A stretch of 36,322 nucleotides of DNA from Alphaproteobacteria bacterium (GTDB lineage Bacteria; Pseudomonadota; Alphaproteobacteria; Puniceispirillales; Marisalimonadaceae). The DNA is taken from the NCBI GenBank assembly GCA_016777645.1, contig JADHRC010000003.1, positions 1-36,322 of the forward strand, given 5' to 3'. This document shows, piece after piece, positions 1 through 9,417 of the stretch; the stretch's first letter is position 1, and every line of letters starts with the position of its first letter. The position numbers were made by a program, and so were the translations under genes. The notes beneath the pieces are model-generated. The model ran no database searches. It had not been told where the DNA came from and worked only from the letters and a program-made list of their open reading frames with translations.

Positions 1-45
1 TAGCCACATCATTAAAAACACTAAAATTAAAGACACTATGCTCAT
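1..45 (-). CDS. DUF1467 family small membrane protein, N-terminal fragment
   Basis: Fifteen codons from an ATG at 45-43 run off the left edge and read MSIVSLILVFLMMWL, the start of a hydrophobic transmembrane segment. The start lies 7 bases after the rnj stop on the same strand. In alphaproteobacteria a short two-helix DUF1467 protein commonly follows rnj and precedes proS, so position plus hydrophobicity give the assignment. The protein is uncharacterised. The fragment is too short to identify from sequence alone, so the call rests largely on gene order. Confidence 0.5.
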   Translation of the reverse strand, partial: MSIVSLILVFLMMWL

Positions 46-52
46 TCAAGAA

Positions 53-1711
53 TTACTCTACTTTATTAATATGGATGTCTACTATGGGTCTTTTAGAAAA
101 AGAATATTTGAATTCTCTTTTAACTAACTTTGAAATTTGATCTGAAAGACGATTATCTGAATCATTTAAAGAAAAATTATAATTATCTATAAACTCTTCT
201 ATTTTAATAGCTATATCAGCTATTAAGCTTGAAACATTATCATCATCCGATACCCCTCTTTGAGTTATCTGTGGAGATATTAAGAGATCTCCATTTTCGT
301 TCAAAACAATAGATATAGAAACATAACCATTCCATAAACCATGTCTTCTTATAGTAAATCTCTCATTATTAATAGGTATTACTTCGCCTGCGTCATATAC
401 ATGAGTAGTAAAATCAATTTTGGAAACCACACCCTGTGAACTTCCGTTAAGTCTTATGAATTGACCATTTTGGGGTTTTATGACAAGTGGAACTTGGCAA
501 TCACTAGCTAATACTGAATGAGCATCAATATGATCCCTAGTTCCATGTACTGGAATAGAAATTTTAGGCTTGATAAACGAATACATGTCTATTAATTCAT
601 CTCTTGAAGGATGCCCTGAGACATGAATGTTTTTTTCATCGTCAGTAACTATTTCTACGCCCTGTTCTAAAAATCTATTTTGAACTTTTGAAATAGCATT
701 CTCATTGCCTGGTATTTTCCGACTAGAAAATATTACTGTGTCCCCTTTCATTAGATTAATATGCTTATCAATACCTTTTGAAATTCTAGAAAGCGCTGAG
801 TTTGGTTCACCTTGAGAACCCGTGCAGATAATAAGAAGATTTGATTTTGGTATTAAGTTAATATCTTTTAATGATACAAAATCTGGCATTTTATTTATAA
901 AACCAACCTCTCTAGCAGCATCAATAGCCCTTAATAAAGCTCTCCCAATAATGACAACAGACCTATTTGTTTTTTTAGCTATATCAAGAAGCGACTTAAT
1001 ACGACTAATATTAGAAGAAAAACATGTAATAAGGACTATATTTTTCCTATTTTGAATCTCATCTAACAATCCATCATAGGCAAAAGATTCTGGTGGGGTT
1101 CTACCTTCAACTAATGCATTAGTGGAGTCACATACCATTGCCAAAACCCCATCACGACCAACTGATCTATAGTTTTCAAAATCCATTTTCTCGTCAAGGT
1201 TATTAGAATGTTGTAACTTCCAATCACCAGAGTGAAAAACTTTACCTGCTGTTGTTGAAATTAATATTGATATAGGGTTAGGAATAGAATGAGAAGTTTC
1301 TATTGCTTTAACTAAAAAATCACCAACTTTTATTTCTTCATTAACATTGAGAATATTAAGTTCAAGATGATTACCCTTTTTATTTTCATTTAATTTTCTT
1401 TTTAATAATGCGATCGTAAAATGAGTGCCCCAAATTGGACAATTAATATTATCAGCATAATAAGGAATAGCTCCAATATGGTCTTCATGACCATGAGTTA
1501 AAAAAATACCTAGAAACTTATCTCCTAAAGATTTAATAAATTCAAAATCAGGCAATAAAACATCTATCCCCAAATCTGTTTCATCTGGAAAAGAAATACC
1601 TAAATCAACCAGTATCCATCTATCATTAAAATGATATAAGTTTGCATTCATACCTATTTCTTCCGAGCCACCAACAGGTAAGAAAATTAAATCAGATTTT
1701 TTGAAATTCAT
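53..1711 (-). CDS. rnj: Ribonuclease J
   Basis: This 552-residue protein belongs to the metallo-beta-lactamase/beta-CASP RNases with 5'-3' exonuclease and endonuclease activity, acting in cytoplasmic mRNA turnover and rRNA maturation. The metal-binding motif HGHEDH is at residues 73-78, followed by IGAIPYY. The N-terminal segment LPVGGSEEIGMNANLY is typical of the family, and a conserved histidine motif (IPVHGTRDH) lies near residue 388. The length is normal for a bacterial RNase J. It is the last complete gene of the birA-coaX-rnj string, 19 bases after coaX and probably co-transcribed with it. The ATG at 1711 fits the conserved N-terminus. Function as an RNase J is secure from the motifs. 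Confidence 0.95.
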   Translation of the reverse strand: MNFKKSDLIFLPVGGSEEIGMNANLYHFNDRWILVDLGISFPDETDLGIDVLLPDFEFIKSLGDKFLGIFLTHGHEDHIGAIPYYADNINCPIWGTHFTIALLKRKLNENKKGNHLELNILNVNEEIKVGDFLVKAIETSHSIPNPISILISTTAGKVFHSGDWKLQHSNNLDEKMDFENYRSVGRDGVLAMVCDSTNALVEGRTPPESFAYDGLLDEIQNRKNIVLITCFSSNISRIKSLLDIAKKTNRSVVIIGRALLRAIDAAREVGFINKMPDFVSLKDINLIPKSNLLIICTGSQGEPNSALSRISKGIDKHINLMKGDTVIFSSRKIPGNENAISKVQNRFLEQGVEIVTDDEKNIHVSGHPSRDELIDMYSFIKPKISIPVHGTRDHIDAHSVLASDCQVPLVIKPQNGQFIRLNGSSQGVVSKIDFTTHVYDAGEVIPINNERFTIRRHGLWNGYVSISIVLNENGDLLISPQITQRGVSDDDNVSSLIADIAIKIEEFIDNYNFSLNDSDNRLSDQISKLVKREFKYSFSKRPIVDIHINKVE

Positions 1712-1730
1712 TAATACACCTAAAATTATT

Positions 1731-2525
1731 TTAAAAATTTTTATTTTTTAGGTATAAATAAACTAAACCAATTAAGGTTAAATCATCTCTAACTAAATCT
1801 ATGCAATTTAAAGATTTTTTAAATAAATGGCTTAGTCCGCCAGTTGCTATAACTTTAAAATTCGAATAAGTTTCTATCGATTTGATTTTAACTATTAAAC
1901 CTTCAATCATTGAAACATATCCCCAAAAAATACCTGATTCCATTGCGTTTATAGTGTTTTTTCCTATTATTGAATTCTTTTCAGATAACATTTTAAGAGA
2001 TACCCTAGGAAGGCTTGCAGCAGCCATATAAAGAGCTTCCAATGATAAGTTTACACCTGGAGCTATAATTCCTCCATTATAACTACCATCCTCACCAACC
2101 ACATCAAAAGTAGTAGCTGTTCCAAAATCTATAATTATAGCTGGTGATAGGTTTAATTTTTCAGCTGCGTATGAATTGACCAATCTATCAGCACCTGCTT
2201 CTTTTGGATTATCAATGTTTACTTTCAATCCTAAATCCAAATTACCCTCTCCTACAATAAGAGGTAAAATTTTAAAATATTTATTTATTAGATGCTTGAT
2301 ATTAAATAAAGTTTCTGGAACCACTGAGGCAATACAAATGCCTTTAATATCCTTAACTTTGAAATTTGATAGATTTAACATTTGCAAAAGCCACGGATAA
2401 TAAATATCAGCCGTTCTTTTTGAATCGTTATTTATCCTCCAACAACCTTTTTGCTCAATGTTATTGTTAAGAGAATAAAGAGCAAAAACTGTATTTGTAT
2501 TACCACAATCGATAACTAATATCAT
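1731..2525 (-). CDS. coaX: Type III pantothenate kinase
   Basis: This enzyme carries out the first step of coenzyme A synthesis, the ATP-dependent phosphorylation of pantothenate. At 264 residues it has the normal length for CoaX. It shows the ASKHA-fold signatures: an N-terminal phosphate loop DCGNTNTVFALY starting at residue 6, the substrate-site motif GADRLVN around 111-117, IIDFGTATTFDVV around 131-143, GGIIAPGVNLSLEAL, and the C-terminal ATGGL. Type III kinases are insensitive to CoA feedback. It starts 2 bases after the birA stop, which implies translational linkage; the same birA-coaX-rnj order is widespread in alphaproteobacteria. Confidence 0.95.
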   Translation of the reverse strand: MILVIDCGNTNTVFALYSLNNNIEQKGCWRINNDSKRTADIYYPWLLQMLNLSNFKVKDIKGICIASVVPETLFNIKHLINKYFKILPLIVGEGNLDLGLKVNIDNPKEAGADRLVNSYAAEKLNLSPAIIIDFGTATTFDVVGEDGSYNGGIIAPGVNLSLEALYMAAASLPRVSLKMLSEKNSIIGKNTINAMESGIFWGYVSMIEGLIVKIKSIETYSNFKVIATGGLSHLFKKSLNCIDLVRDDLTLIGLVYLYLKNKNF

Positions 2526-2527
2526 AA

Positions 2528-3262
2528 TCAGCCTTTATTAACAAAATGGTAACTATCTATTGAATTATACTCAAGTATAGATGTTCCAGAATTGATCATT
2601 AAAAACCCATTATTGCCAAGTCCCAATAAAATACCCCTTAAAGATTTTGTATTCGAATTAAAGTTAATATTTATAACATCACCTCTATATTTTATATATT
2701 TATTAATTTTTTCTTTAAAATAAATAAACCCTTTATCGTTCCATATTTTATAGTTAAAAAAAACTTTTTTTAATATTACATAGGCAATTTGTTCAAGTGA
2801 AAGATTTAAATTAACATGATCATTCACTTTAGTTGTATGCCATTTTTGATCATCAGTAGGATTTTTTAAAATATTAAGACCTATACCAGCAACTATAAAC
2901 CTTTCAGAAGACTCTAATAAAATTCCTGAAATTTTTTTATTATCAACCAAAACATCATTAGGCCATTTTAATTCTATTATTTTACTTTTAATACCAAAGT
3001 CTATTAAGGATTGGATAATTGAATAACCAACTATTAATGATAACTGCTGCCAATGTTTTTTTTCTTTAATAGGTCTTATAATCGTGGATAAAAACAAATT
3101 TCCCTCTAAAGAATTCCACTTGTTATTATTTCTACCTCTACCTTTAGTTTGTTTATAAGATAAATAAGACGTTCCTTGATCAAGCCCATCATTAGCAGCC
3201 TGAAATGCTAGATCATTTGTACTAGAACATATAGATTGGATTTTTAGATTAATATTTACCAA
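2528..3262 (-). CDS. birA: Biotin--[acetyl-CoA-carboxylase] ligase
   Basis: This enzyme activates biotin as biotinyl-AMP and transfers it to the carboxylase biotin carrier protein. The catalytic-domain motifs are clear: STND near the N-terminus, the biotinyl-AMP loop GRGRNNNKW at 41-49, ELKWPNDV at 97-104 and KKISGILLES at 109-118. There is no N-terminal winged-helix domain, so this is the short form without repressor function that is usual in alphaproteobacteria. The start codon appears to be TTG at 3262; the nearby upstream ATG is in another frame and there is no convincing Shine-Dalgarno. A 99-bp AT-rich gap separates it from nqrF, where complex I genes would normally end. Confidence 0.92.
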   Translation of the reverse strand: MVNINLKIQSICSSTNDLAFQAANDGLDQGTSYLSYKQTKGRGRNNNKWNSLEGNLFLSTIIRPIKEKKHWQQLSLIVGYSIIQSLIDFGIKSKIIELKWPNDVLVDNKKISGILLESSERFIVAGIGLNILKNPTDDQKWHTTKVNDHVNLNLSLEQIAYVILKKVFFNYKIWNDKGFIYFKEKINKYIKYRGDVININFNSNTKSLRGILLGLGNNGFLMINSGTSILEYNSIDSYHFVNKG

Positions 3263-3318
3263 ATATAAACCAACATGTAATAAATAGTTTTTTTAAAATA
3301 TAAAATTTAAAGTAAAAA

Positions 3319-3334
3319 TTATTTTTAAAAATAA
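3319..3334. terminator. AT-only palindrome between nqrF and birA
   Basis: A perfect 16-bp palindrome, TTATTTTT followed by AAAAATAA, lies 27 bases beyond the nqrF stop. It could act as a weak bidirectional terminator between the NQR operon and birA. It has no G or C and no extra loop, so a stable RNA hairpin is doubtful; in DNA this AT-rich such palindromes also arise by chance. Confidence 0.2.
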
Positions 3335-3361
3335 CTATATCTTTTTTGATAAAATTATTAA

Positions 3362-4582
3362 TTAACCACCAAAATCATCAAGCATGATATCTTCCCTATC
3401 AACACCTAAGTCAAGAAGCATATTAATAACTGACTGATTCATCATTGGAGGACCACACATATAAAACTCACAATCTTCAGGAGCTGGGTGATCTTTTAAA
3501 TACTGTTCATATAGAACATTATGAATAAATCCTGTGTGACCATCCCAATTATCTTCAGGCATTGCGTCAGACAAGGCTACATGCCAAGAGAAATTTGAGT
3601 TTTCTTTTGCAAGCCTATCAAAATCTTCAACATAAAACATTTCTTTCTTAGATCGTGCACCATACCAAAAAGTTATTTTTCTTTTTGTTTTAATTCTATT
3701 AAATTGATCAAATAAATGGCTTCTCATAGGAGCCATACCAGCTCCACCTCCTATAAAAACCATTTCTTTATCTGTTTCTCTAGCAAAAAACTCTCCAAAA
3801 GGTCCAGATATTACAACTTCATCACCAGGTTTTAAGTTAAAAATATAAGATGACATTTTTCCTGCGGGAATACCCGTTGAACCGGGAGGTGGTGAAGCAA
3901 TCCTAACGTTCAACATCACAATTCCTTTTTCATCAGGACAATTAGCCATCGAGTATGCCCTCTCTATGGGCTCATTGCTTTCAGCATTAAAGTCCCAGAT
4001 TTTAAATTTATCCCAGTCATCATGGTACTCTTTAGCAACATCAAAATCTTTATATGACAATGAATAACTTGGTGCTTCAATTTGAATGTATCCACCGGCT
4101 CTAAAATTTACATCTTCTCCCTCTGGTAACTCTAATATTAGCTCTTTAATGAAAGTCGCAACATTATCATTACTTCTAACTTTACATCTCCATTTTTTAA
4201 CCCCAAAGACCTCTTCAGGTACTTCGATCTCCATATCCTGTTTAACTGCAACTTGACACGACAATCTATCACCACAAGATGCTTCTCTTTTATTTATATG
4301 ACCCTGTTCGGTTGGAAGTATGGCTCCGCCACCAGAATGAACCTTAACTCTACATTGTGCGCATGTTCCGCCCCCACCACATGCGGATGGAACAAAAAGC
4401 TTTTCCGCAGCTAGCGTTTGCAATAACTTTCCCCCAGCAGGAACAGTTACTGTTTTTTCACCATTAATAGTTATATTAACGTCACCTGAAGAAACGAGTT
4501 TACTCCTTGCAAACACTATGATCGAAACCAAAGTCAAAACAATCATAGTAAATAGAGTAATACCAAGAACAAAAGTATCCAT
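3362..4582 (-). CDS. nqrF: Na+-translocating NADH:quinone reductase subunit F
   Basis: NqrF is the NADH-oxidising entry subunit of the Na+ pump. It passes electrons from NADH to FAD and then to a 2Fe-2S cluster. One N-terminal membrane helix (residues about 4-25) is followed by a plant-type ferredoxin domain with ligands Cys68, Cys74, Cys77 and Cys109. A ferredoxin-reductase FAD domain carries RAYSMAN, and the NAD domain has GGGAGMAPMRSH and MCGPPMM. The C-terminus LDDFGG is typical of NqrF. At 406 residues it is full length. It is the last gene of nqrABCDEF, 11 bases after nqrE. Confidence 0.97.
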   Translation of the reverse strand: MDTFVLGITLFTMIVLTLVSIIVFARSKLVSSGDVNITINGEKTVTVPAGGKLLQTLAAEKLFVPSACGGGGTCAQCRVKVHSGGGAILPTEQGHINKREASCGDRLSCQVAVKQDMEIEVPEEVFGVKKWRCKVRSNDNVATFIKELILELPEGEDVNFRAGGYIQIEAPSYSLSYKDFDVAKEYHDDWDKFKIWDFNAESNEPIERAYSMANCPDEKGIVMLNVRIASPPPGSTGIPAGKMSSYIFNLKPGDEVVISGPFGEFFARETDKEMVFIGGGAGMAPMRSHLFDQFNRIKTKRKITFWYGARSKKEMFYVEDFDRLAKENSNFSWHVALSDAMPEDNWDGHTGFIHNVLYEQYLKDHPAPEDCEFYMCGPPMMNQSVINMLLDLGVDREDIMLDDFGG

Positions 4583-4593
4583 TTAAAAATTCC

Positions 4594-5202
4594 TCATAAT
4601 TTAACACCAGAAAAACACATAAAAGCCATCGCCATTAAACCAGCTGTAATAAAGGTAATACCTAACCCTTGAAGACCATCTGGAATATCACTATACTTAA
4701 GCTTTTCCCTTACTCCAGCCATAGTGGCTATAGCAAGAGCCCAACCAAAACCAGAAGCTATTCCGTAGGTTGTAGCTTCGGAAAAATTATAATCACGTTC
4801 AACCATAAATAATGAGCCACCCAGAATTGCGCAATTCACTGTAATTAAAGGAAGAAAAATTCCTAATGCGTTATATAAAGGAGGAAAATATTTGTCTAAT
4901 ACCATTTCTAAAATTTGGACTAAAGCAGCAATAACACCTATATATGAAATCAAACCCAGAAAGGTTAAATCAACATCAGGAAATCCAGCCCAGGCCAAGG
5001 CACCTGGCTTTAAAAGGTAAGTTAAAATAATGTTATTAGCAGGGACAGTTATAGATTGTACTATCATAACAGAAATACCAAGACCTATTGCAGTTGATAT
5101 TTTTTTAGATACAGCAATAAAAGTACACATTCCTAAAAAAAACGATAAAGCTAAATTTTCAACAAATATTGCTTTTACTGCTAATGAAATTAAAGCTTCC
5201 AT
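4594..5202 (-). CDS. nqrE: Na+-translocating NADH:quinone reductase subunit E
   Basis: NqrE is an integral membrane subunit of about six helices that pairs with NqrD in the Na+/electron-transfer core. The protein is 202 residues. Cys26 in FFLGMCTFIAVS and Cys124 in TVNCAILGG occupy the conserved half-helix positions that, with the matching cysteines of NqrD, hold an intramembrane iron-sulfur centre in characterised NQR. The start overlaps the nqrD stop by one base (TAATG), suggesting translational coupling. Confidence 0.96.
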   Translation of the reverse strand: MEALISLAVKAIFVENLALSFFLGMCTFIAVSKKISTAIGLGISVMIVQSITVPANNIILTYLLKPGALAWAGFPDVDLTFLGLISYIGVIAALVQILEMVLDKYFPPLYNALGIFLPLITVNCAILGGSLFMVERDYNFSEATTYGIASGFGWALAIATMAGVREKLKYSDIPDGLQGLGITFITAGLMAMAFMCFSGVKL

Positions 5203-5855
5203 TAATGGGCCTCTAAAGATTGTATTTTAAATTCACGCGCTTCAACCTGGGATTTTTTCCATGTTCTAACTCCCCATATTAAAAAACCAATAATAAAAAA
5301 GGCTGATGGTGGTAATAATAACAAACCGTTGGGCACATACCATCCTCCATTGTTAACAGGGTCTAAAATTGTTATTCCAAACAAAGTCCCTGAACCAAAA
5401 AGTTCACGAACAACGCCCACACACATTAAAAGCAAACTGTAACCTAGACCATTACCCACACCATCTACAAAAGAGTCAAACGGCTTGTTTTTCATCGCAA
5501 AAGCTTCAGCTCTTCCCATAACTATACAGTTAGTTATAATTAAACCAACAAAAACAGAGAGAGTTTTTGATATTTCATAGGCAAAAGCTTTAATAATTTG
5601 GTCAACTAAAATAACTAATGATGCTATTATAACCATTTGAACAATAATTCTAATAGAATTTGGAATATAATTTCTTAAAAAAGAAATAAACAGGGAAGAA
5701 AAACCTGTAACAGCTATCACAGCAAGAGACATTACAAACGCTACATTAAGAGAAGAAGTGACAGCAAGAGCAGAACAAATACCTAAAACTTGTAAAGTTA
5801 TTGGATTATTGTCAACAAGAGGATCTACAAGTAATTGCTTTCTTGTTTGAGACAT
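5202..5855 (-). CDS. nqrD: Na+-translocating NADH:quinone reductase subunit D
   Basis: NqrD is the membrane partner of NqrE. The 217-residue protein has about six transmembrane segments and the conserved cysteines Cys27 (QVLGICSALAVTSS) and Cys110 (ITNCIVMGRAEAFA), matching the positions that ligate the NqrD/NqrE iron-sulfur centre. The segment FVDGVGNGLGYS is also family-typical. Start and stop overlap nqrC and nqrE by a single base each (TAATG), so nqrC-D-E is very tightly coupled. Confidence 0.96.
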   Translation of the reverse strand: MSQTRKQLLVDPLVDNNPITLQVLGICSALAVTSSLNVAFVMSLAVIAVTGFSSLFISFLRNYIPNSIRIIVQMVIIASLVILVDQIIKAFAYEISKTLSVFVGLIITNCIVMGRAEAFAMKNKPFDSFVDGVGNGLGYSLLLMCVGVVRELFGSGTLFGITILDPVNNGGWYVPNGLLLLPPSAFFIIGFLIWGVRTWKKSQVEAREFKIQSLEAH

Positions 5856-6646
5856 TATGCAGCTCCATTTTTAAGATTATTAAGAAACTTTTTAAAACCA
5901 GTTTCACCCATCCAAAATTTAACTAAATTATCCACACCATTGGATGTAAGGGTCGCACCAGCTAAAGCATCAATATGATGATTTTCGTCTTTTTTTGTTT
6001 TTGCCACTTGGATCATCAGATCACCATTTGCGTTAGTTAGTTTTTTTCCATTCCACTGAGCTTTCCACTTTGGGTTATCTACTTCAGCTCCAAGTCCTGG
6101 AGTTTCTGCATGTTGGTAAAATTGAAGACCAAAAATATCATTACAATTTTTTTCAAGCGCAATAAAACCATATAATGTTGACCAAAGGCCATAACCATGG
6201 ATTGGAAGAATTACTTTGTCTAAGGAACCATCTGTATTTTTTAATAAATAAATAGTAGCAAAATTTGTTCTTCTTCCAATAGAAGCAGGATCATCTTTTA
6301 AAGGAGTACTAAGCAAAGGATCTTGCGCAGCTTTTTTGTCATCAAAAGATAAAGGATCAAATTTATCTGTAAATTTACCGGTATTAAGGTCTACCACAGC
6401 TGGCTGGAATGAAGAAAATGTCTTTTGGACATCTATTCCTTCATAATATACACCTGCAACCTGCAATATATTTTTTTGTTTATCTATAGCCTTATTAACC
6501 TCTTGAATTGACTTAAGGTTTACAGCAGCAAAAGACACAACCATAGAACATACAAAACAAAGAGTTGTCGCAACGATAACTGTTTTCGTAATACTATCGA
6601 CAGGCATTTGTTTAAATTTTTTAAAAAAATTGTTTGAATCAGACAT
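5855..6646 (-). CDS. nqrC: Na+-translocating NADH:quinone reductase subunit C
   Basis: NqrC carries a covalent FMN that relays electrons in the pump. The protein is 263 residues, with one N-terminal membrane helix (about 21-42) and a periplasmic FMN-binding domain. The flavinylation motif reads DALAGATLTS, with Thr232 as the predicted phosphoester-linked residue; the usual Ser of SGAT is Ala here, which the Dxx(S/A)GAT consensus allows. HAETPGLGAEVD, around 179-190, is conserved. The start lies inside the last codons of nqrB (8-base overlap). FMN attachment would be done by the ApbE encoded at 9418-10437. Confidence 0.96.
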   Translation of the reverse strand: MSDSNNFFKKFKQMPVDSITKTVIVATTLCFVCSMVVSFAAVNLKSIQEVNKAIDKQKNILQVAGVYYEGIDVQKTFSSFQPAVVDLNTGKFTDKFDPLSFDDKKAAQDPLLSTPLKDDPASIGRRTNFATIYLLKNTDGSLDKVILPIHGYGLWSTLYGFIALEKNCNDIFGLQFYQHAETPGLGAEVDNPKWKAQWNGKKLTNANGDLMIQVAKTKKDENHHIDALAGATLTSNGVDNLVKFWMGETGFKKFLNNLKNGAA

Positions 6647-7847
6647 TAACCCTTGCCCTTCGTTTAATATTAGCCATTACAACAAAATGATCTATTAATG
6701 GAGCAAAAATATTACCAAATAATATTGCTAGCATCATACCTTCAGGAAATGCAGGGTTTAGAACTCTTATCATAACAACCATAAACCCAATCAAGGCTCC
6801 ATAGATATACCTTCCAAGATTGGTATGACTTGCTGACACTGGTTCTGTTACCATAAAAACCAGACCAAATGCATAACTACCAATCACAAGATGCCAGTAC
6901 CATGGCATGCTGAACATTGGGTTAGTTTCAGACCCAATCCAATTAAGGAAAGAAGAAAACATTATCATTCCAATAAGACATCCAACTATCATCCTGTAAT
7001 TAGCAATTTTTGTTAACAAAAGAAAACATAAACCAATAGCACATGCTAACGTTGAAGTTTCTCCTAAGGATCCTTGAATTGTTCCTAAAAAAGCATCCAT
7101 CCAGGTTATTCCATAATTACTTAAACTTTCGTAACCCTCAAGTGCAGCAATTCCAAGAGAAGTGGCACCAGAAAACCCGTCAACAGGTGTCCAAATAGAA
7201 TCACCAGACATGTAAGCGGGGTAAGCAAAATAAAGAAAGGCACGACCTGTTAGAGCAGGGTTAAGGAAATTTTTTCCAGTACCTCCAAAGACTTCTTTAC
7301 CTACAACAACACCAAATGCAATGCCTAAAGCTACTTGCCACAATGGTGTGGAGGCAGGTAAAGTTAATGCAAAAAGCATTGAAGACACTAAAAAACCCTC
7401 ATTTACTTCATGTCCCCTGATAGTTGCAAATGTAACTTCACATATACCACCAGCAACCAGAGTGGTGATATAAATAGGTAAAAAGTAAAGCAGGCCATGG
7501 GAAACGTTTGATATAATACTACTTGGATCTATCCCAATACCGATAAATTGTAGTAGAGAAATTCTCCAGCCTGATATTTCATTTAGGTTTAAAGAAGATA
7601 ATGCTGTATTAGTTTGAAGCCCTGTATTGTAAAGGGCCCACATTACACATGGTATTGTTGAAATAACCACGTAAGTCATAACCCTTTTCATATCAACAAA
7701 ACTACGAGCGTGAGGAGCTACTTTAGTTACGGTATTACTTGTAAAAAATATAGTTTCTATCATTTCAAAAATAGGGTAATATTTTTCGTACTTACCGCCT
7801 TTCTGAAAGTTTGGTTCAATAGAATTAAAATAATTCCTAAGCGACAT
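6639..7847 (-). CDS. nqrB: Na+-translocating NADH:quinone reductase subunit B
   Basis: NqrB is the largest membrane subunit, containing covalent FMN, riboflavin and the quinone site. At 402 residues with about ten hydrophobic segments it is full length. The flavinylation site is DGFSGATSLG, with Thr229 the predicted FMN attachment residue. Other family landmarks are GKEVFGGTGKNFLNPALTGR (183-202) and MVTEPVSASHTNLGRYIYG. It begins 3 bases after nqrA and overlaps nqrC by 8 bases. Confidence 0.97.
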   Translation of the reverse strand: MSLRNYFNSIEPNFQKGGKYEKYYPIFEMIETIFFTSNTVTKVAPHARSFVDMKRVMTYVVISTIPCVMWALYNTGLQTNTALSSLNLNEISGWRISLLQFIGIGIDPSSIISNVSHGLLYFLPIYITTLVAGGICEVTFATIRGHEVNEGFLVSSMLFALTLPASTPLWQVALGIAFGVVVGKEVFGGTGKNFLNPALTGRAFLYFAYPAYMSGDSIWTPVDGFSGATSLGIAALEGYESLSNYGITWMDAFLGTIQGSLGETSTLACAIGLCFLLLTKIANYRMIVGCLIGMIMFSSFLNWIGSETNPMFSMPWYWHLVIGSYAFGLVFMVTEPVSASHTNLGRYIYGALIGFMVVMIRVLNPAFPEGMMLAILFGNIFAPLIDHFVVMANIKRRARVNV

Positions 7848-7850
7848 TAA

Positions 7851-9194
7851 TTAACCTTCTTTCTCTATTTTTATTAAGCTATCTCTGAGGGCTGTTCCAT
7901 ATTCATATTTGGCAGGACAGGCAAATGTACACAAAGCCAAATCTTCTTCATCTAATTCTAAAGCTCCCAAGGATTGAGCAACATCAGTATCCATTACTAA
8001 AAGGGCTCTTAATAATTGAGTTGGCAAGTAATCTTGGGGCATTAAAGTTTCAAAAACACCTGTTGGCACCATTGCCCTTCGACCACCATTAAGGTTTGAG
8101 GTAAGATTGAATAATTTAAAAAAACTAAATGCTGAAAAAAGAACTGGCATAACAGAAAATTTATTAGGCTGTGGTTTTATCCAACCAAAAAAATGTTTTT
8201 CTTTATCTTCTTTTATAATTGTTATTTGACGTGAATATTTTCCTAGAAAAGCAGTATCATCATAAGCGTGAAAACCAGACAATATAGAGCCAGAAATTAT
8301 TCTGCAATCTTCTGATTTATCATATTCACCCTCAAGTATATCATCCAATGATGCGCCTAAAACTGTATTAACTAATCTAGGCTCCTTTGCAAGAGGACCA
8401 GAGATTGCAATAGTTCTCTTTATGTCTAAATGACCTGTTAAGAAAAGTTTTCCAATTGCTATTACATCTTGATAACCAATTGACCAAACGATTTTTTCTG
8501 AATTAGGTGGATCCAAAAAATGTATATGTGTGCCAGCAAGACCAGCTGGGTGAGGACCTGAAAACTCATGATTTTGAAATCCATCAACTATAATTTCACT
8601 ATTTTCTTTGGTGCATAAAAACAGTTTGCCATCAGATAAAATAGAAATATTCTTTAAACCCTCTTTGAACGCCTTAATGTCATTTTTTATTATCAATTCT
8701 GCATCAGCAGATAAGGGCTCAGTATCCATAGCAGTAACAAAAATTGATGAAGGTTTACTTTGTGGTGAAGGAACTTTAGAATAAGGTCTAGTAAGAAAAG
8801 AAGTCCATAAACCACTTTCGAACAAACATCTTTTAATATATTCTATTTTGTTTTTTTCCTTTGCGTGTAAATCGACTATATTTATCCCTTTTTCATCAAT
8901 ATCTTCAATTTCTATGACAACGCTTAATAAAATTCTTTTGTGACCTCTGTTTATCTCTTTAACAAAACCTTTACAGGGAGAAACATAAAAAATTTCTGGA
9001 TAATCTTTATGACAAAATAGAGGGGTGCCTCTATTAACTTTATCACCCACATTTACTAGCATTTTAGGCTTTAAGCCATTATAATCTTTACCTAACAATG
9101 CCACAGTTTTAGGGGATTTTATGTCATGTACAACTTGCTTTGGAATTCCTAGAACAGGAATATTCAAACCTTTCTTTAGCTTAAATTTAGACAT
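7851..9194 (-). CDS. nqrA: Na+-translocating NADH:quinone reductase subunit A
   Basis: NqrA is the peripheral cytoplasmic subunit without a redox cofactor that contacts NqrB near the quinone site. The 447-residue protein has a biotinyl-lipoyl-like N-terminal domain (GLKPKMLVNVGDKVNRGTPL), then HPAGLAGTHIHFLDPP and a SLBB-like region with GSILSGFHAYDD. The C-terminal segment LCTFACPAKYEYG resembles RnfC-type iron-sulfur motifs but has too few cysteines for a full cluster set, as usual for NqrA. It is the first gene of the operon; its promoter must lie in the 223-bp region shared with divergent apbE. Confidence 0.96.
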   Translation of the reverse strand: MSKFKLKKGLNIPVLGIPKQVVHDIKSPKTVALLGKDYNGLKPKMLVNVGDKVNRGTPLFCHKDYPEIFYVSPCKGFVKEINRGHKRILLSVVIEIEDIDEKGINIVDLHAKEKNKIEYIKRCLFESGLWTSFLTRPYSKVPSPQSKPSSIFVTAMDTEPLSADAELIIKNDIKAFKEGLKNISILSDGKLFLCTKENSEIIVDGFQNHEFSGPHPAGLAGTHIHFLDPPNSEKIVWSIGYQDVIAIGKLFLTGHLDIKRTIAISGPLAKEPRLVNTVLGASLDDILEGEYDKSEDCRIISGSILSGFHAYDDTAFLGKYSRQITIIKEDKEKHFFGWIKPQPNKFSVMPVLFSAFSFFKLFNLTSNLNGGRRAMVPTGVFETLMPQDYLPTQLLRALLVMDTDVAQSLGALELDEEDLALCTFACPAKYEYGTALRDSLIKIEKEG

Positions 9195-9417
9195 TTAAAG
9201 TTATTTTTACCCTTTGTTAAATTAAATTAAGGTTTGATTGAGCTTAGCTAAAATGAATTCTTTTTTTGTATATAATATATATAAAAAAAAACAAGCGTAT
9301 ATAAAGGTTTTTTTTATTTTTTTTTTATATTCCTATTAATTAATAAAAAAGTTAAAAAAAAGATTAATAGATAATCATAATTAGAATTATTAATGATTTT
9401 GAGAGAAAATTTAAAAC
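9195..9417. promoter_or_regulatory. Divergent intergenic region between nqrA and apbE
   Basis: These 223 bases separate the NQR structural operon (leftward) from apbE-nqrM (rightward) and must hold both promoters. The sequence is dominated by A and T runs. A TATAAT hexamer at 9271-9276 is a possible minus-10 element for the rightward unit, but no well-spaced minus-35 stands out and such hexamers are frequent in this composition. A GAGAG a few bases upstream of the apbE ATG may be its ribosome binding site. No operator-like repeat is evident. Confidence 0.4.
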
